Virus record (IMG/VR): IMGVR_UViG_3300035666_000084
Location: 1 to 37,016 of that record
Strand: one strand, 5' to 3'
DNA from: a virus
Length of the DNA stretch: 37,016 bases
Below are positions 16,819 through 23,437 of the stretch, piece after piece. How positions within the stretch are numbered: the first letter of the stretch is position 1; every line of letters starts with the position of its first letter. The position numbers and the translations under genes were made by a program. The notes below the pieces were generated by a model, which did not search any database, was not told where the DNA came from, and saw only the letters and a program-made list of their open reading frames with translations.

Positions 16819-17399
16819 GTTTCCTTTGTCAATTGCTTATACTTATCAACGTTCACCGCAAGAAAAGCACCATACTTGCGCACCTTTCTTGACACTTTGG
16901 GATAGATGATGTCATCTGAAATCTTCTTGTCCCAAATTTGTATAAAGTTGAAGATGTTATTCAGAATCACAAGAGTCTCAATCGTTACATCTTTTTGGAG
17001 AAATGCCACTAACAGTTTTGGAAACTGCCCATCTTCAACTTTAAATAAATTGTTAAACTCTTTTGGATCTGGGCATATCTTTTGCAGATCTTCCAGATAT
17101 ACTTTGGTCATCGAATCCGTGGTTCGTTTCCAATCCCGATAAGTTTCTTCAGCCTGGTCTTCAAGCAATGACTTGGTCCAGTTATCATCACTGTGAACGA
17201 AATTAGCAACCAAAAATGGAACCATCTCATCGTCGCGATACTTACGCGCAAGGCGGTGGAATAGAAACTTGTCACGACGTTTTTGAAATGCATCTACAGA
17301 TACTCGAGTCTTGCCATCATATTGAAAGAAGTTATAACTCTCTGAAGTGAAGTGCAACTTGATGGCTTGATAGATGCAATAAAGATCGTATCCATTCAT
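16791..17399 (-). CDS. 59: Helicase loader gp59
   Basis: 202 residues (T4: 217). It shares the gp59 pattern near residues 30-52, RVSVDAFQKRRDKFLFHRLA, which lines up with T4 RVSDAAYQKRRDKYFFQKL, followed by helical ARKYRDDEMVPFLVANFV. Gp59 binds forked DNA and gp32 and loads replicative helicase gp41. The ATG overlaps the gp33 stop (ATGA), and the gene precedes gp32 as in T4 (33-59-32). Confidence 0.92.
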   Translation of the reverse strand: MNGYDLYCIYQAIKLHFTSESYNFFQYDGKTRVSVDAFQKRRDKFLFHRLARKYRDDEMVPFLVANFVHSDDNWTKSLLEDQAEETYRDWKRTTDSMTKVYLEDLQKICPDPKEFNNLFKVEDGQFPKLLVAFLQKDVTIETLVILNNIFNFIQIWDKKISDDIIYPKVSRKVRKYGAFLAVNVDKYKQLTKETLLADENTI

Positions 17400-17617
17400 A
17401 GAGGCAGTCGACTTCCTCGCGGCAAGAACCTCAACTCCATTGCTTCACCTTCAATGATACTCTTCAACGAGTCATTGATCAAACTTGCAGCAACTTCAAT
17501 TTCAAGATTATTACGTTCACAGTATGAAGTGATTGCATCCATGTGATCAATCTTTTCTTGAATCGCCAGATTCATGATCATCATAGAAAAGTTATTTTTT
17601 TCTTCGCGGCTTGCCAT
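17396..17617 (-). CDS. 33: Late-transcription coactivator gp33
   Basis: 73 residues from ATG 17617, which has GAG 7 nt upstream; GTG 17635 is the longer alternative. The pattern IDHMDAITSYCERNNLEIEV and ELRFLPRGSRLPL at the C-terminus is that of short gp33 proteins of cyanophage-type T4-like viruses (T4 gp33 has 112). Gp33 bridges the sliding clamp and host RNA polymerase at late promoters. The order 33-59-32 supports the call. The start is 1 bp before the guaC stop. Confidence 0.87.
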   Translation of the reverse strand: MASREEKNNFSMMIMNLAIQEKIDHMDAITSYCERNNLEIEVAASLINDSLKSIIEGEAMELRFLPRGSRLPL

Positions 17618-17618
17618 A

Positions 17619-18641
17619 TTAGATCTCATATTCACTCAAGGAATTGTTCAACTGCTGAGTCACACGAACAAACGTTGTGCGCTTACTCAACTCTTTCAAT
17701 TCACTTGCCCCCACATAAGTACATGCCGAACGTAATCCACCCAAAATATCTTGCATAGTTCGTTTTACCTCACCGCGATATGGAATCTCTACAGTCTTGC
17801 CCTCAGATGCTCTGTAATTGGCAACACCACCATTATGCAGATCCATTGCAGTATCAGAACTCATTCCGTAAAATTTATTTCCGCCCAGTGCACTTGCTCC
17901 ACCTTCCTTGTGACCAGCCAACATTCCACCAAGCATCACGAAATCGGCTCCCGCAGCAAATGCTTTCACTACGTCTCCAGGAACGGAACACCCTCCATCC
18001 GCTATGATATGACCCTTGAGACCATGAGCAGCATCCGCACACTCGATAACTGCACTCAACTGCGGGTAGCCGACGCCTGTCTTTTTGCGTGTAGTGCAAA
18101 CAGAGCCAGGACCAATACCAACTTTCACGATGTCAACACCTGCGAGAATTAGTTCTTCTGTCATTTCTGGTGTAACAACATTACCTGCCATCAGTACCGC
18201 GTTAGGATACTTCTCACGAAACCTTTGAATAAAATTAACAAAGGATTGTGTATAGCCATTCGCAACGTCAACACAAACTCTCATCGATGGGGAATTGAAA
18301 TTGCCATAAACAAATGCAAACTTCACAAGATCACCATCACTAATCCCCAATGAATAAATGCTGCTATTCAGTTTGCGCTGAAATTGTTCGACAAGTTCAT
18401 TTGAACTATAATGTTTTGTGAGCGCCACTAAACATCCATGTTTGTTCAGTTCAGCGTCCATCTCAAAGGTGCCAACACCATCCATGTTGGCAGCAATAAT
18501 CGGAACACCTTTCCAACTATTACCACTTCTAAAAGTAAATGTTCTTTCTAGATTTACTTCGCTTCTTGAAGAAAGGTTAGAACGCTTCGGGATAATGAGG
18601 ACATCTTTATAGTCCAACTTAACATCTTCAATGATTCTCAT
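17619..18641 (-). CDS. guaC: GMP reductase (IMPDH/GMPR family)
   Basis: 340 residues, full length for bacterial GuaC (about 345). It catalyses NADPH-dependent deamination of GMP to IMP. Features: N-terminal [13 protein letters not shown], catalytic loop [20 protein letters not shown] (Cys near residue 181), substrate site [17 protein letters not shown] and [16 protein letters not shown], and a C-terminal [20 protein letters not shown]. The catalytic loop and following segment match GuaC more than IMP dehydrogenase and no CBS insertion is present. It sits in the replication operon directly before gp33, with a GAGG ribosome site. In a phage it would shift purines from G toward A; that purpose is inference. 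Confidence 0.92.
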   Translation of the reverse strand: MRIIEDVKLDYKDVLIIPKRSNLSSRSEVNLERTFTFRSGNSWKGVPIIAANMDGVGTFEMDAELNKHGCLVALTKHYSSNELVEQFQRKLNSSIYSLGISDGDLVKFAFVYGNFNSPSMRVCVDVANGYTQSFVNFIQRFREKYPNAVLMAGNVVTPEMTEELILAGVDIVKVGIGPGSVCTTRKKTGVGYPQLSAVIECADAAHGLKGHIIADGGCSVPGDVVKAFAAGADFVMLGGMLAGHKEGGASALGGNKFYGMSSDTAMDLHNGGVANYRASEGKTVEIPYRGEVKRTMQDILGGLRSACTYVGASELKELSKRTTFVRVTQQLNNSLSEYEI

Positions 18642-18647
18642 AGAACC

Positions 18648-19286
18648 TCAATGATAAAAAATATGCTGACCAATCTTCTTGATGAAACGTTTGCGTTCAG
18701 CCCAAGCAGGATCAACATAGTCTGCGTGAAAATATTTTGCAGATCCAATTATACCGTACTGTCTGTCAAAAATCAATATAGTCTCAGCAATTTGCAAGGA
18801 CTCTTTCCATGCCGAACGATTGCGGATTACTTTCTTGTCTTGACATACCCAAGAGAACTGGCACGTGCCTCTAGTCTTTTGATAGACGACACCGCAAACA
18901 GAACGAGGAAATTGATTGCTCTTGACGCGATTCATCGTCACTTCAGCAACAGCAATTTTGCCAGCACGTGGTTCACCCTGCGCTTCGAAGTAGATGTTCT
19001 TTGCAAGACAATCAACTTCGCGCATAACCTTTTGCTTGTCATCATAACTGAGTTGCAAGAACTTCATTTCTTGAGACATGTCATTGACTTGTGTGGCAAG
19101 ATATGAGTTTTGCATTTGATATGCTGACAGTTGAGCAGTTAGATTTGCTTCTTGTATTGACAGCATTCTGTATGGGATAAAGATTCCAAAAAATATGAGT
19201 GAGAAGAGCCCACCCCACATACAGAACAAATTGTGATTGCGATCAAAATATTTTTCAACATTATGTAGTATATCTACTGCATTCAT
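18648..19286 (-). CDS. SleB-type cell-wall hydrolase with N-terminal membrane anchor (endolysin candidate)
   Basis: 212 residues from ATG 19286, chosen over 19301 because GGAGA lies at the right distance. Residues ~20-42 are a membrane segment (LFCMWGGLFSLIFFGIFIPY), followed by a short coiled coil (residues ~45-85). The C-terminal ~120 residues are a Hydrolase_2/SleB domain: CLAKNIYFEAQGEPRAGKIA with the conserved Glu, VTMNRVKSNQFPRSVCGVVY, and AKYFHADYVDPAW. This family cuts peptidoglycan glycan strands. The uncleaved N-terminal anchor is like signal-anchor endolysins. It starts right after the tmRNA terminator. Confidence 0.88.
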   Translation of the reverse strand: MNAVDILHNVEKYFDRNHNLFCMWGGLFSLIFFGIFIPYRMLSIQEANLTAQLSAYQMQNSYLATQVNDMSQEMKFLQLSYDDKQKVMREVDCLAKNIYFEAQGEPRAGKIAVAEVTMNRVKSNQFPRSVCGVVYQKTRGTCQFSWVCQDKKVIRNRSAWKESLQIAETILIFDRQYGIIGSAKYFHADYVDPAWAERKRFIKKIGQHIFYH

Positions 19287-19310
19287 GTTTAGAGTCTCCA
19301 TTATTGCAGT

Positions 19311-19344
19311 GGAAAGAAAAGGGTGGTGGTTCGCACCACCACCC
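19311..19344 (-). terminator. Rho-independent terminator of the tmRNA
   Basis: Minus strand: GGGTGGTGGT, GCGA tetraloop, ACCACCACCC, a perfect 10-bp stem (19321-19344), followed by TTTTCTTTCC. It separates the tmRNA from the hydrolase gene. Confidence 0.9.
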
Positions 19345-19610
19345 CAGACCTTTCTGTTACCGAGCGGTCAACTCTTTGTGCGAAATGGGTTTTTACGCCG
19401 CCATCGCCATAGGTGTAAATGAATCATCGTTTGCATTTACGTTTTTTGCGCTGATTAAGTCAGTCGCCTCACTGGTTGCTGTCAGGTTATTACTTGCCCT
19501 GTCGAAGCCAAATTCATCCCCATAAGATAGCCACCACGTACATTGCTGCAGAGGTGATGGGCATTTGGTGGAGATGTCGGGGGTCGAACCCGAGTCCAGA
19601 ACACCTTTAA
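19345..19610 (-). ncRNA. ssrA: Circularly permuted (two-piece) tmRNA
   Basis: The acceptor piece comes first on the minus strand: T-arm TCGGG-TTCGACC-CCCGA and an encoded 3' CATCTCCACCA ending at 19566. After a spacer of about 44 nt the coding piece begins at 19521 with GGGGATGAATTTGGCTTCGA, the classic tmRNA 5' end. GGGGATG pairs with CATCTCC over 7 bp, with G3-U70, the alanine identity pair. The resume codon is probably GCA at 19432-19434, preceded by CGCAAAAAACGTAAAT, which resembles the E. coli CGCAAAAAATAGTC context. The tag then reads ANDDSFTPMAMAA and stops at 19393-19395. An earlier GCA (19449) would give AKNVN-ANDDSFTPMAMAA. The order acceptor-then-coding is the permuted form. Ends of the mature pieces are approximate. 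It would rescue stalled ribosomes with SmpB, which I do not see here. Confidence 0.93.
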
Positions 19611-19630
19611 TTGTCAGTTTACAACCATTA
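19611..19630. repeat. 20-bp direct repeat, copy 1
   Basis: TTGTCAGTTTACAACCATTA, repeated at 19803-19822 with one difference. The two copies flank the 52-residue gene at 19628-19786. This copy includes the stop codon of that gene and lies just upstream of the tmRNA acceptor piece. Confidence 0.85.
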
Positions 19631-19786
19631 TTTTTTATTTAATAATTGATCTTGTCGACCAGACAAACCCTGTTCAATACCTTGTTGAATTTCTTTGTCA
19701 ACATCGATGCCAAGTTCAGTTAAACCTTTCCTGACTTCTTCGTCAACATGCACTTCAACAGTATTTCCATTCACTTCAATCTTCAT
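19628..19786 (-). CDS. Small hypothetical protein (52 aa) flanked by direct repeats
   Basis: Reads MKIEVNGNTVEVHVDEEVRK and on to DQLLNKK, with an AGAGGA ribosome site 6 nt before the ATG. The first 16 residues look like a beta hairpin and the rest a charged helix. No family recognised. It lies between the AhpD-like fragment and the tmRNA and is bounded by a 20-bp direct repeat. Confidence 0.7.
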   Translation of the reverse strand: MKIEVNGNTVEVHVDEEVRKGLTELGIDVDKEIQQGIEQGLSGRQDQLLNKK

Positions 19787-19802
19787 AATATGATTCCTCT
19801 GG

Positions 19803-19822
19803 TTGTCAGTTTACAGCCATTA
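19803..19822. repeat. 20-bp direct repeat, copy 2
   Basis: TTGTCAGTTTACAGCCATTA, 19 of 20 identical to 19611-19630. It lies between the end of the AhpD-like fragment and the ribosome site of the 52-residue gene. Confidence 0.85.
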
Positions 19823-19836
19823 AATCGGTCTATTAT

Positions 19837-19899
19837 TTAGCCGTTTAACACTTTTGCATATTCTGGCAATGAATCTTTAATTGTATCAACCCAACTCAT
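19837..19899 (-). pseudogene. AhpD-like N-terminal fragment (20 aa)
   Basis: A 20-codon frame reads MSWVDTIKDSLPEYAKVLNG and stops. The pattern MS-hydrophobic-LK-LPEYAK matches the N-terminus of alkylhydroperoxidase AhpD (usually about 175 residues), after which AhpD normally continues DIKLNL. Its ATG overlaps the rubredoxin stop (ATGA), and AhpC, the usual partner, lies 0.4 kb upstream on the same strand. I read it as a remnant of ahpD. It could instead be a short functional peptide, and 20 residues is a small basis. Confidence 0.55.
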
Positions 19900-20048
19900 A
19901 ATTCATCCTCTTCGATTTCTTTCTCTTCAAACATATCCTTTTCTGATCCGCAATGAGGACACGCCCAATCCTCATGCAGATCTTCAAACCGTCCGTATTG
20001 GTTTTCTTCATAGACGTAACCACAAACTTCACAGACGTTCGCTTTCAT
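19896..20048 (-). CDS. Rubredoxin
   Basis: 50 residues, a typical rubredoxin size. The iron site is complete: CEVCG (Cys6, Cys9) and CPHCG (Cys30, Cys33), with the usual Tyr (GYVYEE) and Trp before the second pair and KDMFE after it. The tail is acidic. Rubredoxins are one-electron carriers, in many bacteria for peroxide or superoxide reduction. It sits between the exported EF-hand protein and the AhpD-like fragment, downstream of AhpC, which suggests a redox role. The ATG is 4 bp after the EF-hand stop. Confidence 0.88.
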   Translation of the reverse strand: MKANVCEVCGYVYEENQYGRFEDLHEDWACPHCGSEKDMFEEKEIEEDEL

Positions 20049-20052
20049 AATA

Positions 20053-20301
20053 TTATCCGTTCTTTGGTACTTCCGTGCAGCGTGAAAACAAATAGGCTCT
20101 TGATTGACGCATTTCTGAGTTGCTCAAATAGCCATCGCTGTTCTTATCTGCTCTTTCGAACAAACCACTTGTTACTGTGCAATAACGATTTACATCTTCA
20201 AATGAAACTTTGCCATCCTTGTCAAAGTCATACTGTGCCACACGGTCTTGAGCCATTGCTGGCGCAGATAACATAATCAATCCAATGATTAATTTCTTCA
20301 T
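20053..20301 (-). CDS. Exported EF-hand protein
   Basis: 82 residues. A signal peptide (MKKLIIGLIMLSAPAMA, cleavage after AMA) is followed by two calcium-binding loops: DFDKDGKVSFED (DxDxDG with Glu) and DKNSDGYLSNSE. Two Cys residues in the mature part could form a disulfide in the periplasm. The ribosome site is weak (GGAAAAC). It lies 13 bp after ahpC on the same strand. The role in infection is unknown; calcium binding is well supported by the loops. Confidence 0.82.
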   Translation of the reverse strand: MKKLIIGLIMLSAPAMAQDRVAQYDFDKDGKVSFEDVNRYCTVTSGLFERADKNSDGYLSNSEMRQSRAYLFSRCTEVPKNG

Positions 20302-20313
20302 TTAAGTTTTCCT

Positions 20314-20886
20314 TTATTTTGATAGAGTTGCTTCACCAACCTGACGATTGCACTGGCAAAGTTCACCCGTCTGCAAAGCATCGAGGATACGAAGTGTTTC
20401 CTCTGGATTGCGTCCGACGTTTAGATTATTCACAGTGACATGCTGAATGATTCCATCTGGATCAACGATAAACGTTGCGCGAAGAGCAGCACCTGCTGGC
20501 TTGTAGAACACACCGAGTTGCTCAACAAGGCTGAAGTTGTCATTGTAGTAAGCATCATCACCACGAGCAGTATCAGCAAAGAACCAGCAAGTGGTTTTCT
20601 TGAGATCTTCATGAGCATTCTTCCATGCCAACTTACAGAACTCGTTGTCAGTTGAACCGATCAAAAGAACCGCATCGCGGTCAGCAAAATCTTTGTTCAA
20701 CTTATCATAAGCAACGATTTCCGTTGGGCACACGAAAGTAAAATCTTTTGGATAATAGACAATAACCTTCCACTTGCCTTCGAATGATGTTTCAGTAATA
20801 TCTTCAAAAGCATTGTCAGGTGTAAGAGCACCAGGCTTCACACCAGTGATACGAAATTCTTCTAACTTTTCTCCAACTGTCTTCAT
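20314..20886 (-). CDS. ahpC: Peroxiredoxin AhpC (AhpD-linked type)
   Basis: 190 residues from ATG 20886, which has AGGAG 8 nt upstream; the TTG at 20892 is less likely. The peroxidatic motif is YPKDFTFVCPTEI (Cys53), then GSTDNEFCKLAW, ALRATFIVDPDGIIQHV and NNLNVGRNPEETLRILDALQ. The C-terminal ELCQCNRQVGEATL has the CxC resolving cysteines (177, 179) of the AhpC type that is reduced by AhpD rather than AhpF. This fits the AhpD-like fragment found downstream. It reduces peroxides to water or alcohols in the cytoplasm. Complete and apparently functional. Phage-borne AhpC is uncommon and probably came from a host. Confidence 0.94.
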   Translation of the reverse strand: MKTVGEKLEEFRITGVKPGALTPDNAFEDITETSFEGKWKVIVYYPKDFTFVCPTEIVAYDKLNKDFADRDAVLLIGSTDNEFCKLAWKNAHEDLKKTTCWFFADTARGDDAYYNDNFSLVEQLGVFYKPAGAALRATFIVDPDGIIQHVTVNNLNVGRNPEETLRILDALQTGELCQCNRQVGEATLSK

Positions 20887-20907
20887 TTTCAAACTCCTGT
20901 ATAACTA

Positions 20908-20928
20908 AAACCTATACGAAACCTATAC
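20908..20928 (-). promoter_or_regulatory. Tandem 10-bp direct repeat in the ahpC leader
   Basis: AAACCTATAC occurs twice, starting at 20908 and 20919, 11 bp apart (one DNA turn), between 22 and 42 bp before the ahpC ATG. It may be an operator or part of promoter elements (minus strand GTATAGGTTT twice). No good -35/-10 pair is visible here. Confidence 0.35.
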
Positions 20929-20961
20929 ACAAGGGTATATATGCAAAATATTCCCTGAATC

Positions 20962-20977
20962 TATCGCTTCAGCGATA
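20962..20977. other. Perfect hairpin between the 54-aa gene and ahpC
   Basis: TATCGC-TTCA-GCGATA forms a 6-bp stem and tetraloop. No T-run follows on the minus strand, so it is not a clear terminator; it may be a pause or processing site. The rest of the 126-bp gap (20887-21012) is AT-rich. Confidence 0.4.
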
Positions 20978-21012
20978 AATTAATTTAATCGAAATGATTG
21001 AGAGAGACTATA

Positions 21013-21177
21013 TTATGCGACGAGATTATATTCTTCGCGGAGAATTTTCTTGTATGGCTTGCCTTCTTTCATCAACTGCTGCACAAGCAAAAGACGATCA
21101 CGGAGTTCCCATCGACCATCACGTTGAAGTGTTTCAATGATCACACTCAACTCATATTCATTAATTGGCAGGTCCAT
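21013..21177 (-). CDS. Small phage protein (54 aa), unknown function
   Basis: Reads MDLPINEYELSVIIETLQRD and ends ILREEYNLVA. It is an amphipathic, mostly helical protein with no recognised family. The start is well supported: a GAGGAGG ribosome site lies inside the 3' end of the preceding gene and the two overlap by 17 nt. Confidence 0.75.
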   Translation of the reverse strand: MDLPINEYELSVIIETLQRDGRWELRDRLLLVQQLMKEGKPYKKILREEYNLVA

Positions 21178-21562
21178 TCAATGCCTCCTCAAATGCTTGT
21201 TGTTCAAGTTCAGCCTGACGTTGCTCAAGGCGAGCAACACAACCTTGTACCCAAGAACGGGCAACACCAGCATTGTTTCGATACTCAGCAGGGATTTTAT
21301 CTTTACAAATAGACTCGAACCGACGACCAACATAGCGATAGCCATGGCTTTGCTCATTGCTATTTCTTGCCATATTGGCACCAATCAACCCACCAACAAC
21401 AGTGGCAATCTTACGACCATCACCGTCGCCGATCGTAGAACCAATTGCGGCTCCAGCAGCGGCACCCAGCAATACGTCGATATCTCCCTGACTCTGCGCG
21501 GCGGCATTTTGTGAGCCAAGCAGGAGGACTGCACTCATAGCAACTAAACTTACGCATTTCAT
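21161..21562 (-). CDS. Exported glycine-zipper protein
   Basis: 133 residues from ATG 21562 (GGAGAAG upstream; TTG 21574 is the alternative). A signal peptide (MKCVSLVAMSAVLLLGSQNAA) precedes a glycine-zipper segment (LLGAAAGAAIGSTIGDGDG, then VVGGLIGANMA), as in 2TM-glycine-zipper outer-membrane proteins. The C-terminal half is polar and has two Cys. There is no lipobox. The expected location is the host envelope, so it may alter the membrane or resist superinfection; the role is inference. Confidence 0.75.
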   Translation of the reverse strand: MKCVSLVAMSAVLLLGSQNAAAQSQGDIDVLLGAAAGAAIGSTIGDGDGRKIATVVGGLIGANMARNSNEQSHGYRYVGRRFESICKDKIPAEYRNNAGVARSWVQGCVARLEQRQAELEQQAFEEALNGPAN

Positions 21563-21590
21563 TTGCTTCTCCAACGTAACGGACAGATAT

Positions 21591-21619
21591 ATTATACTAC
21601 AGAATCAAAGCAAAGGCAA
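21591..21619 (-). promoter_or_regulatory. Sigma70-like promoter before the glycine-zipper gene
   Basis: Minus strand: -35 TTGCCT (21614-21619), 17-bp spacer, -10 TATAAT (21591-21596). A TTTGCTTT stretch within the spacer resembles a T4 MotA box. It shares TTGCCTTTGC and ATAATATATCT with the promoter at 26096. Confidence 0.65.
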
Positions 21620-22288
21620 GTTATTCTTGGTTCTGTAGGCTTCGATATATTTAAGCAATTCTTGCTTGTGTAGTTCCAACTCATCCTCTTTTACGACAAG
21701 AGTTTGGCAAAAGTTCGCTGTATCTACACCGATGAGAATGATGACTTGTTTGGCATCAAGACCAGTCATCTCGTAGAACATCTGTCGATATGCTGCTGCT
21801 TGCATAAAGTAGTTGCCGATGTTCTCTTTTTTCTTGAGACGAACGGAAGTCTTAAAGTCGATCACAGAGAGAATGCCATTATGCTCGGCAATACAATCTA
21901 CAGTTCCTGCAAGTTTAAGTTCATGAGAGAAGAGACGATCTTCAAGACAATGAATGTTATTGACCTTGGCATCTATTTCTTGCTTCATTCGAACAAACAA
22001 AGACTTGACGTTCGGTAGCATTTCTAGAGAAGAAACATCCTCATTACTGAGATACATTTCTAATGCTTTATGGACACTGGTTCCACGAGTGGTGGCTTTG
22101 CGAGAGACTTCGTTTGCTTTTGCTTCGCCGACTCTTTTGCGCCATTCTAGAATTGCTTCTTTCCCATAATCGGAAAGAACTGTGGTGACAGAAGGATATC
22201 TCTCGCCAGTCGGAGTCACGTAACAGCGAGTGCCGTCGACGTTCTCTTGCAAGAGTTTGGGAAAGTCATGACGAATACGATTAAACAT
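21605..22288 (-). CDS. PD-(D/E)XK nuclease (RecB/MGME1-like exonuclease)
   Basis: 227 residues from ATG 22288; the TTG at 22303 is possible. Features: PSVTTVLSDYGKE near the N-terminus, TTRGTSVHKALEMYL, then the catalytic LAGTVDCIAEHNGILSVIDF followed by KTS, giving the D...(D/E)xK core, and MQAAAYRQMF after it, typical of RecB-like nucleases and Cas4-type enzymes without the iron-sulfur cysteines. T4-like cyanophages carry similar proteins next to PhoH. It probably trims DNA ends in replication or recombination. A strong promoter lies 33 bp upstream. Confidence 0.85.
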   Translation of the reverse strand: MFNRIRHDFPKLLQENVDGTRCYVTPTGERYPSVTTVLSDYGKEAILEWRKRVGEAKANEVSRKATTRGTSVHKALEMYLSNEDVSSLEMLPNVKSLFVRMKQEIDAKVNNIHCLEDRLFSHELKLAGTVDCIAEHNGILSVIDFKTSVRLKKKENIGNYFMQAAAYRQMFYEMTGLDAKQVIILIGVDTANFCQTLVVKEDELELHKQELLKYIEAYRTKNNLPLL

Positions 22289-22320
22289 AACAAGAATTCT
22301 CAATCAAACCAGACATAGTT

Positions 22321-22349
22321 ATTATATACCAAAGGCAAGTAAAAGTCAA
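22321..22349 (-). promoter_or_regulatory. Sigma70-like promoter for the PD-(D/E)XK nuclease gene
   Basis: Minus strand: -35 TTGACT (22344-22349), 17-bp spacer, -10 TATAAT (22321-22326), close to consensus. The -35 overlaps the phoH stop. Confidence 0.75.
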
Positions 22350-23101
22350 GTATCTTCTTGCCTTTCGTACTTCTCAACAGCCACCAAGAAGTCTTTCACA
22401 AGACTACTGCGAACGATATCTTCGGTTGTAAATTCAATATTCGTAAATGACTTCATAGTCTTGGCGACTTCGTGAAACTTCCAAAGTCCAGATTTATCTC
22501 CAGCCTTACGATATAGATCTGTTTGGCGATAATCACCGCAGAAGATAATCTTCGAACGATGACCAACACGAGTCATAATTGTTGTCAATTCTTCCCAAGT
22601 CATATTCTGACATTCGTCGACGATGATGACAGCATCATCGAAACTCATACCGCGAATGAAACTGGTAGAAATGAATTCAATACGACCACATTCCTTCATC
22701 GCATCATAAGCATCACGGCGACCGAACAACGTATGACAGATCTGCATATAAGGTTGTTCATACAAACTCATCTTTTCTTCTACAGATCCTGGAGTGAATC
22801 CAAGATCACGAGACTGAACAGCAGAACGAACAATGATTATGCGATGAAATGGTGATGTTTTATCTAAGACTTCTTCAATTGCTTTGTAACAAGCAATGAA
22901 TGTTTTACCAGTACCTGCTGAACCGCAAAGCATGGTAAAGTAATCACCCCTTGCATAAGTTTCAAAGAACTTTGCTTGGTTTGGAGTGAGTGGTTCGAAC
23001 TTCTTGAGTTCCGCTGCTTTGATTCGTGGCGGCTTTTTCTCAATAGTTTCTGGAGTGATCTCTATGTAACTGTTTGAATTTCCGTTTTTCTTTTTTGACA
23101 C
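22346..23101 (-). CDS. phoH: PhoH-like P-loop ATPase
   Basis: 251 residues. Walker A CGSAGTGKT (residues 59-67), IIIVRSAVQSRDLGFTPGS typical of PhoH, Walker B AVIIVDECQN (near 157), and IIFCGDYRQTDL. PhoH proteins are ATPases of the RNA/nucleic-acid helicase-like group and are common in marine phages; the exact role is unsettled. The start is GTG with GGGAG just upstream, 6 bp after the preceding gene. Confidence 0.93.
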   Translation of the reverse strand: MSKKKNGNSNSYIEITPETIEKKPPRIKAAELKKFEPLTPNQAKFFETYARGDYFTMLCGSAGTGKTFIACYKAIEEVLDKTSPFHRIIIVRSAVQSRDLGFTPGSVEEKMSLYEQPYMQICHTLFGRRDAYDAMKECGRIEFISTSFIRGMSFDDAVIIVDECQNMTWEELTTIMTRVGHRSKIIFCGDYRQTDLYRKAGDKSGLWKFHEVAKTMKSFTNIEFTTEDIVRSSLVKDFLVAVEKYERQEDT

Positions 23102-23107
23102 GACTCC

Positions 23108-23434
23108 CTACTTCCCAGCACGTGCTGCGGCTTGCTTTTTGTGATACTTATCGAGCACTTGGCGAGTCTTAATGTCTTTTGTTTTCTTCTTCAAGACTTT
23201 ATCTGCGAGTTGACTTGCTGGATGGTGTTCAGCAATCTTACTCATCACTTCTTTCCAAGTGTTATCGGTTTTTGTATTGAAGTCTTTGGCGCCAGAATAA
23301 CTAAACATTGGCGCTTCACTGTAATATCTTTCTAGGTGCGGGTTGTCTGCCTTAAACTGATCGTAGGCAGAAACAGACATGCTATATTCTTCAATCTTCT
23401 TCGTTTTTGTATTCACAAACTCATAAATCGGCAT
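23108..23434 (-). CDS. FmdB-like small protein without zinc cysteines
   Basis: 108 residues. The N-terminus MPIYEFVNTKTKKIEEYSMS resembles the FmdB regulator start (MPxYEY), and NPHLERYYSEAP follows, as in a protein often seen in marine T4-like phages. The zinc cysteines of FmdB are missing. The C-terminal third is Lys-rich. Ribosome site AGGTGA. Function unknown. Confidence 0.68.
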   Translation of the reverse strand: MPIYEFVNTKTKKIEEYSMSVSAYDQFKADNPHLERYYSEAPMFSYSGAKDFNTKTDNTWKEVMSKIAEHHPASQLADKVLKKKTKDIKTRQVLDKYHKKQAAARAGK

Positions 23435-23437
23435 ATA

